From the NCBI RefSeq assembly GCF_023746535.1, contig NZ_CP098747.1, positions 3,771,501 to 3,835,500 of the forward strand: a stretch of DNA of 64,000 nucleotides. The letters are read 5' to 3'. The stretch is from Sneathiella marina. GTDB lineage: Bacteria; Pseudomonadota; Alphaproteobacteria; Sneathiellales; Sneathiellaceae. A model generated the notes under the pieces. It saw nothing but the letters and a program-made list of their open reading frames with translations. It did no database searches and was not told the origin of the DNA. Position numbers and translations under genes: made by a program. This document shows, one piece after another, positions 58,701 to 64,000 of the stretch (position 1 is its first letter; each line of letters opens with the position of its first letter).

Positions 58701-59383
58701 TAAGGAACCAAACTCACGCTTTTACTCCCCACGCGTTTTTTATACAGATGAACCATGGCAGCCGTGGCAACGATTGGCGTTATCAAATTTACAATTGGAA
58801 TAGTGAGGCAAAAGGCGATAATCACGCCCAAAATGAATAATTCCGTCGATTTCGATTTGCGAAGCCGGGTGACATCATCAACATCATGATGACGAATAGC
58901 GACCATCTGAAAATATTCCCTCGAGATAAGATATCCGTTCAAAATATAGTACACAAACAAGTTGATGACGGGGATAAAGTAAAGGGGAAGTACGATAATG
59001 TTGCAAATGATGATCACAGCGAGAAACTTAACGGCATCCCAAATACTGGACATTATGGGGACATCATGTGCTTTCTCGTCGTTGGGATAATGCTTTTCTT
59101 CTACTGCATCTGAAATATCATCCAGAAACAGCCCAATCAGCGCACTGATAACCAGCGGAAACAGGAAAAACCCGCCAACAACGAAACCGAGACCGGTTAG
59201 TGCGCTCAGCACCGTATTGACCCACTCCCATTGAAAATTGGGAACATAGGAAGAAAAAACCGTCGTTGCACCCACGCCAAGCAAGAAAAAAATCACCACC
59301 GTCAGGGCCAGTGCTTTCAGTAAAACGGAGCGAAAAGCAGGATCGCCAAGCTGTCCGATAGCCAATGTTATCGCTGAATACAC
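58700..59383 (-). CDS. EI24-domain (CysZ-like) membrane protein
   Basis: A 227-aa membrane protein with about five hydrophobic segments and the EI24/CysZ arrangement, including FPLVISALIGLFLDDISDAVEEKHYP and the ILNGYLISREYFQMVAIRH block. CysZ relatives transport sulfate; alphaproteobacterial EI24 proteins are mostly uncharacterised. It is translationally coupled (TAATG) to the lipoprotein gene, suggesting joint envelope function. Confidence 0.88.
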   Translation of the reverse strand: MYSAITLAIGQLGDPAFRSVLLKALALTVVIFFLLGVGATTVFSSYVPNFQWEWVNTVLSALTGLGFVVGGFFLFPLVISALIGLFLDDISDAVEEKHYPNDEKAHDVPIMSSIWDAVKFLAVIIICNIIVLPLYFIPVINLFVYYILNGYLISREYFQMVAIRHHDVDDVTRLRKSKSTELFILGVIIAFCLTIPIVNLITPIVATAAMVHLYKKRVGSKSVSLVP

Positions 59384-59467
59384 GTCACGCCCTCATATCT
59401 TTTTGATCTGGTCAGATTACGGATCATGTATGTTGTCTTCGCTTTCTGTGCAACAAGTTTAATTTTT

Positions 59468-60889
59468 TTAAGACGGAACTCTTGGCATAATGGGGACTTG
59501 GGAGGCAAAATCATGATCACGCTCGTATGCGTAAGCAGCCTGCAAGGCAATATCCTCGCGACTATTTGGCGCCATTATCTGTAACCCCACCGGCAATCCA
59601 TCTTTGGTAAATCCGCACGGCACTGAAATCGTCGGACAGGCTGTATTCGTCAACAAATACGTCATCGACAGCCAGGTAAGGTAATTATCGAATTTTTGGC
59701 CGTTTACTTCTTCAATATATCGCAAGGAGTGATCGAAGGGCGGGACCATCACGGTCGGACATATCAGCAAATCATATTTACCGAAGAATTCCACGACGCT
59801 GTGATAAAGTGCCGCTTGGTCCCGAAGGGCCTTGCCAATATCCTCGGACGTGAGCTTCAATCCTTTTTCAACGTTCCAGATAAATTCTGGTTTTAACTGG
59901 TCACGGTGGCTTTCCAGTTTTGGGGCATGGGCAGCGGAAAACTGAGCGGCTCGCAACACATGAAACATTTCATCGCCATCTGACAAATCAAAACAATCTT
60001 CTTCAACACCAGCACAGTAATTTGTGAATTCCTTTGCGGCAGCAGCACAAATGTCGGCAACTTCCGGATCAATGGGACAGACACCAAGATCGGGGCTATA
60101 GGCAACTCTGCCGAATTTTGGAACTGATTTCAGGCATTCTACATAGGACGTTTGAGGCGCTGGTAAACTACCGGGATCGGCCATATGCTCTCCCACCATC
60201 ATATCCAACATCAATGCGACATCAGGCACGTTCCGGGCCATCGGCCCTTCAACGGCATTTAGTCCAAATGGCAGGCCGGAAGGGCCGTGAGGTATCCGCT
60301 TGGGTGAAGGCCGTAGCCCGACCACACCGGAAAAGCTGGCGGGGATACGCAGGCTTCCACCATAGTCACTTCCTTGTGCAAGCCAGACCTGTCCGGCCGC
60401 CAGCGACGCCGCCGATCCGCCGGATGAACCGCCCGGTGTTTTGGAACTGTTCCACGGATTGGTTGTCGTACCAAACACTTCATTAAATGTTTGCGCGCCG
60501 GCCCCAAATTCCGGTGTATTGGCTTTTGCCACGACAACACCGCCACGCTCTTCCAGCCGCTCCACCATCAAATCAGAATGGGTTGCAATCTGATCTGTAT
60601 AAATTGTCGACCCCATCGTAAAGCGAACGCCTTTTACCGGTGTCAGATCCTTGATGGCAATGGGAAGACCATGCAGATGATGATCCGGGCGATCTGATAG
60701 AGACTCTTTTGACAATGCATCGGCATGCTGGCGCGCACGGTCAAAACATAGGGTTGGCAAGGCATTTACCGTATCATCAGTTTCCGAAATACGCTTTTCT
60801 GACGCATCGATTAACTCATGCGGGGATACCTCTCCCGCTTTGAGCAGTGCCACAACTTCTGTCGCGGTCATTTTTACTAAATCTGTCAT
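59468..60889 (-). CDS. Amidase (amidase-signature family)
   Basis: A 473-aa amidase with the Ser-cisSer-Lys triad: Lys in LPIAIKDLTPV (residue ~77), cis-Ser in TPGGSSGGSAAS (~150-161) and the nucleophile Ser in QGSDYGGSLRIPASF. It hydrolyses amides or a carbamoyl group in the cytoplasm. It is not GatA, since no gatB/gatC is nearby and the C-terminus differs. It is divergent from the sugar-kinase gene. Confidence 0.9.
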   Translation of the reverse strand: MTDLVKMTATEVVALLKAGEVSPHELIDASEKRISETDDTVNALPTLCFDRARQHADALSKESLSDRPDHHLHGLPIAIKDLTPVKGVRFTMGSTIYTDQIATHSDLMVERLEERGGVVVAKANTPEFGAGAQTFNEVFGTTTNPWNSSKTPGGSSGGSAASLAAGQVWLAQGSDYGGSLRIPASFSGVVGLRPSPKRIPHGPSGLPFGLNAVEGPMARNVPDVALMLDMMVGEHMADPGSLPAPQTSYVECLKSVPKFGRVAYSPDLGVCPIDPEVADICAAAAKEFTNYCAGVEEDCFDLSDGDEMFHVLRAAQFSAAHAPKLESHRDQLKPEFIWNVEKGLKLTSEDIGKALRDQAALYHSVVEFFGKYDLLICPTVMVPPFDHSLRYIEEVNGQKFDNYLTWLSMTYLLTNTACPTISVPCGFTKDGLPVGLQIMAPNSREDIALQAAYAYERDHDFASQVPIMPRVPS

Positions 60890-60995
60890 ATTGTATTGAT
60901 GGCAAAAAACAGCGGCTTTGTACAGCCTTCCCTTGCTCGAAACGCCGCAAGCTCTATACTCGCCCCGTCCTGATTATTGAGTAACGAGAAATTTT

Positions 60996-61985
60996 ATGAC
61001 GTCCCAAAAGTTTGACACCACCTGCATTGGAAATGCCATCGTTGACGTTATTGGAAAAACCGATGACAAGTTTCTGGCAGATGAAGGCCTGACGAAAAAC
61101 GCCATGATGCTGATCGATAAGGATCGTGCAGAAGACTTATATGGCAAAATGCAATCTTCATTGGAAATGTCCGGTGGCTCGGCCGGCAACACGGCAGCAG
61201 GTATCGCTTCACTTGGCGGCAAAAGCGCGTATATCGGAAAAGTACGGGATGATCAGCTGGGAGAAATATTCAGCCATGATATTCAGGCAATCGGCGTTAC
61301 ATTCGAAACGGCAAAAAGCACAAATGGCGCGGCAACAGCCAGATGCCTTGTGCTTGTAACACCCGACGCTCATCGGACTATGAATACTTATCTGGGCGCC
61401 TGTATCGAGCTCGGCCCGGAAGATATTGATCCGGATATGATTGCGTCCTCAAAAGTAACATATATGGAGGGTTATCTTTGGGATCCGGAACAGGGAAAAG
61501 AAGCCTTTCGAAAAGCCGCCGCCATTTCTCATTCAGCAAATCAACAGGTAGCGCTCACGCTTTCCGATAGTTTTTGTGTCGATCGATATAGAGATGAGTT
61601 TAAAGAATTTATTCAACAAGGCGTCGACATCCTTTTCGCCAACGAGGATGAAGTTAAATCCCTCTATCAGACAGACAGTTTCGACGAGGCCATGGATGCA
61701 GTTCGAAACCAGGTCGACATTGCCTGCTTGACACGAAGCGAAAAGGGATCTGTGATCGTCAATGGCGGTGACACACATGAAATATCGGCAGAAAAGAATG
61801 TCGAGGTCGTGGATACAACAGGTGCAGGAGATCTTTTCGCCGCCGGCTTCTTGTTTGGATATACAAATGGGCGAAATTTATATGATAGCGGCCGGATCGG
61901 ATCTATTGCCGCTGCAGAGATCATCAGCCATTATGGTGCACGGCCTGCTGTAAATCTTCAGGATTTAATTGCGAGCAAAATGTAA
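60996..61985 (+). CDS. PfkB-family kinase, adenosine-kinase-like
   Basis: A 329-aa ribokinase-fold enzyme. The N-terminal GNAIVDV and the GGSAGNTAAGIASLGG motif match adenosine-kinase-type alphaproteobacterial proteins. The C-terminal anion-hole signature is VDTTGAGDLFAAGFL (residues ~272-286), with the catalytic Asp. It phosphorylates adenosine or a related nucleoside or sugar with ATP. The next gene starts 32 bases later and may be cotranscribed. Confidence 0.92.
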   Translation: MTSQKFDTTCIGNAIVDVIGKTDDKFLADEGLTKNAMMLIDKDRAEDLYGKMQSSLEMSGGSAGNTAAGIASLGGKSAYIGKVRDDQLGEIFSHDIQAIGVTFETAKSTNGAATARCLVLVTPDAHRTMNTYLGACIELGPEDIDPDMIASSKVTYMEGYLWDPEQGKEAFRKAAAISHSANQQVALTLSDSFCVDRYRDEFKEFIQQGVDILFANEDEVKSLYQTDSFDEAMDAVRNQVDIACLTRSEKGSVIVNGGDTHEISAEKNVEVVDTTGAGDLFAAGFLFGYTNGRNLYDSGRIGSIAAAEIISHYGARPAVNLQDLIASKM

Positions 61986-62017
61986 AATATGGGAGCGTCC
62001 CACCCTATGACCGATAG

Positions 62018-63724
62018 ATGACTGCGACGAGCATCATAAAAGCAGCCCGAAAACCTTTGAAACGGTTTTTTACAGTCGGCCGTTTGCGTCTGGTGAGCGG
62101 ACTGGTACTGATGGTGTTTCTTACCGGTCACCTACTCAATCATTCTTTGGGGCTTATTTCACTTAATGCCATGGAAATCGGCAGGGTAGTCTTTCTTGAC
62201 ATCTGGCGGAGCCTGCCGGGAACCATTCTGCTGATCGCCGCGATTGCCGTTCATATGATCTTGGTGTTTGCCAAGATGCTATCAATCCATTCCTATCGTC
62301 GGCTACCTGCCCGTGAAATCATACAGATCGTCATGGGCTTCGCCATACCACCCCTGATCCTTTTACATATTGTCGGCACCCGGGTTGTGCATGAGATTTA
62401 CGGCATAGATGACAGCTACGCCTTCGTATTGTTCAGCCTGTGGGTCGCCACGCCGCTGCAAGCCCTGTTGCAAAGCGCGGCCTTGATTTTCGCCTGGGTG
62501 CATGGCTGCCTTGGCGTCCATTTCTGGTTACGGTTGAAGCCATGGTACAGCTCAGCGTTCCCGATCTTATACAGTCTCTCCCTAGCATTACCGATACTGG
62601 CGCTAACAGGATTTATCAATGGCGCCAACGAAGTAGAAGATCTGTTTTCAGATGCCGCCTGGAGAACTGCTTTTTTTGCGGAAATGAACCTGCCAGAGGG
62701 CCTGGTCGGTTGGGCATATGGGATCCGCGACCAAGGGCTGCGCCTTATGATCGTCGGCCTGGTCCTGTTGGGGGCAAGCCGATTATTCTGGATCGCTCAT
62801 TTTAAGCGAAAGAAGCTGATTACGGTTTCCTACCCGGATGGTAAAACCGTTTCCGCACCTCCTGGAATTACTGTTCTCGAGGCAAGCAACCTTGGTAATA
62901 TTCCACATGCTTCTGTTTGTGGCGGGCGGGGTCGTTGCTCAACTTGCCGGATCAGAGTCATTGAGGGAGAAATGGATCTGGAACCGCCAAGCGAACGAGA
63001 AGCTGCGGTTCTTAAGCGCGTCGGTGCCGTTGACGGGACCCGGCTCGCCTGTCAGGTAAAACCTGCCACGGATATCTCCGTGGTCCCGCTCCTTCCCGCC
63101 AAATCCACGCCGCAGCAGGGATTTAATCAGCCAGGCTATCTGCATGGGCAGGAAAAGGAAATTGCCATCCTGTTTGCTGACTTAAGGTCCTTTACCAAAT
63201 TCTCAGAACAAAAACTTCCTTATGACGTTGTTTTCGTGATCAACCAGTATTTTCGTCACATGGGAGAAGCGATTGAAGCGAGCGGCGGCCATCTTGACAA
63301 GTTTATTGGTGACGGTGTGATGGCCTTGTTCGGGTTAGACGACACTCCTGAAATCGCAAGCCAGAAAGCACTTGATGCCGCAATGGCCATGGCAGCCGAG
63401 CTTGAGATAATGAACAGCAACCTTAAGTCCGACTTACCCAGCCCTCTTCGAATCGGGATTGGACTGCATTTGGGTCAAGTAATTGTCGGCAAGATGGGGT
63501 ATGGCAACGCCACCTCCATCACAGCCATTGGTGACGCGGTCAATACGGCAAGCCGTCTTGAAACCATGAACAAAGAATTTTCAAGCCAGCTTATATTCTC
63601 GAGCGAGCTCGCCAAACGATCCGGTCGAGATTTTTCCAATATACGTTCTGAAGAAGTGATGGTGCGCGGTCGCGAAGAGACCATCGCAATCTACGTAGTA
63701 GAAGACGCCAAAATCATGACCTAA
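62018..63724 (+). CDS. Adenylate/guanylate cyclase with haem-type membrane anchor and [2Fe-2S] domain
   Basis: A 568-aa fusion. Residues ~20-260 contain about six membrane helices with histidines at 38, 42, 79, 117, 162 and 168, resembling the succinate-dehydrogenase-like dihaem anchor of S. meliloti CyaC. Residues ~265-355 form a plant-type ferredoxin domain (Cys301, 307, 310 in CGGRGRCSTC, and Cys345). Residues ~380-560 form a class III cyclase with metal-binding Asp388 (FADLRSF) and Asp432 (FIGDGVMALFG). It should make cyclic nucleotide in response to quinone or redox state. RBS is weak. Confidence 0.9.
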   Translation: MTATSIIKAARKPLKRFFTVGRLRLVSGLVLMVFLTGHLLNHSLGLISLNAMEIGRVVFLDIWRSLPGTILLIAAIAVHMILVFAKMLSIHSYRRLPAREIIQIVMGFAIPPLILLHIVGTRVVHEIYGIDDSYAFVLFSLWVATPLQALLQSAALIFAWVHGCLGVHFWLRLKPWYSSAFPILYSLSLALPILALTGFINGANEVEDLFSDAAWRTAFFAEMNLPEGLVGWAYGIRDQGLRLMIVGLVLLGASRLFWIAHFKRKKLITVSYPDGKTVSAPPGITVLEASNLGNIPHASVCGGRGRCSTCRIRVIEGEMDLEPPSEREAAVLKRVGAVDGTRLACQVKPATDISVVPLLPAKSTPQQGFNQPGYLHGQEKEIAILFADLRSFTKFSEQKLPYDVVFVINQYFRHMGEAIEASGGHLDKFIGDGVMALFGLDDTPEIASQKALDAAMAMAAELEIMNSNLKSDLPSPLRIGIGLHLGQVIVGKMGYGNATSITAIGDAVNTASRLETMNKEFSSQLIFSSELAKRSGRDFSNIRSEEVMVRGREETIAIYVVEDAKIMT

Positions 63725-63751
63725 CGTCGCTAAAATAACGAACGCTGGAGG

Positions 63752-64000
63752 CTACATGCCGCGGGCCATGCTTCCTTCCTTGATTTTCTGGCCGCCCATA
63801 ATATGCACATGAAAATGTGGAACCAGCTGACCGGCGTTTGGCCCGTTATTGGAGACTACTCTGTACCCGTTCTCATCAAGACCGAGGTTTCGGGCAATTT
63901 CACCGACTTTTTTAAAGAAATTCCCTATTTCCTCGGCCGTTCCATTTGCGGAAAAATCATCCATATCCACATAAGGACGTTTTGGAATAACCAAAACATG
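63752..64000 (-). CDS. HIT-family (histidine triad) protein, 5' end outside the window
   Basis: The C-terminal 82 residues of a HIT hydrolase. They begin HVLVIPKRPYVDMDDF and contain the active-site triad HFHVHIMGG. The family (Hint/HinT type) hydrolyses nucleoside phosphoramidates such as AMP-lysine. The start lies beyond position 64000. It is convergent with the cyclase gene, with 27 bases between the stops. Confidence 0.93.
   Translation of the reverse strand, partial: HVLVIPKRPYVDMDDFSANGTAEEIGNFFKKVGEIARNLGLDENGYRVVSNNGPNAGQLVPHFHVHIMGGQKIKEGSMARGM

Overview
The window is a chromosomal segment of an alphaproteobacterium. Gene families and gene orders that support this are the PHA repressor PhaR, the alphaproteobacterial DUF4175/TIGR02302 membrane protein next to lysA-lptM-argH, the penicillin-binding-protein activator/yraN/BON/gshB block, the rph-rdgB-hemW block divergent from hrcA-grpE, the dapB-DUF2244-nth-EI24 block, and an RpoH promoter of the alphaproteobacterial CTTG-N18-CTTATAT type before dnaK. 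The order cannot be decided from the sequence; a Rhodospirillales/Sneathiellales-like marine heterotroph would fit. I saw no rRNA, tRNA, CRISPR array or transposase.

Layout. 0-16.9 kb is accessory metabolism: a class III-like PHA synthase followed by the start of an acetyl-CoA acetyltransferase, an MFS/AraC pair, a secreted dienelactone-hydrolase-like protein, a MarR/YceI/cytochrome b561-YceI redox cluster, a universal stress protein, an alanine symporter, a D-amino-acid-oxidase-like enzyme, a TetR/Rieske oxygenase operon divergent from a sterol-desaturase-family hydroxylase plus DUF2141 protein, and phaR. 16.9-21.7 kb holds msrA, a MocR regulator coupled to a YejA-like solute-binding protein, and yaaA.

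21.5-23.7 kb is the most unusual stretch. The last ~118 bp of yaaA occur three times in direct orientation. Between the copies lie two short cassettes with no recombinase: one codes for an A+T-rich orphan 299-aa membrane protein, the other for a BrnT/BrnA toxin-antitoxin pair with a non-standard toxin start. The layout recalls gene-end-targeting cassette elements (SCC-like rlmH ends, tRNA-end islands), but here the gene end is yaaA.

23.7-30.4 kb is again accessory: a DOPA-dioxygenase-like protein/LysR pair, an acetyltransferase, a second TetR/hydroxylase locus paralogous to the one at 13-15 kb, a methyltransferase, a mercury-type merR-merF-GDCCVxC mini-operon in which MerF lacks its usual C-terminal cysteine pair, and ybiB. 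30.4-64 kb is mostly housekeeping: DUF4175, lysA, lptM, argH, tlpA, comM, gshB, yraN, hemW, rdgB, rph, hrcA, grpE, dnaK, dnaJ, dapB, nth, an adenosine-kinase-like sugar kinase, a cyclase with a haem-type membrane anchor and a [2Fe-2S] domain, and a HIT protein cut by the window end.

Several divergent pairs (MarR/YceI, TetR/hydroxylase twice, LysR/DOPA dioxygenase, MerR/MerF) have clear palindromes between them, so their regulation can be read directly from the sequence. Coordinates and start codons were chosen by eye; mismatch counts are hand counts.
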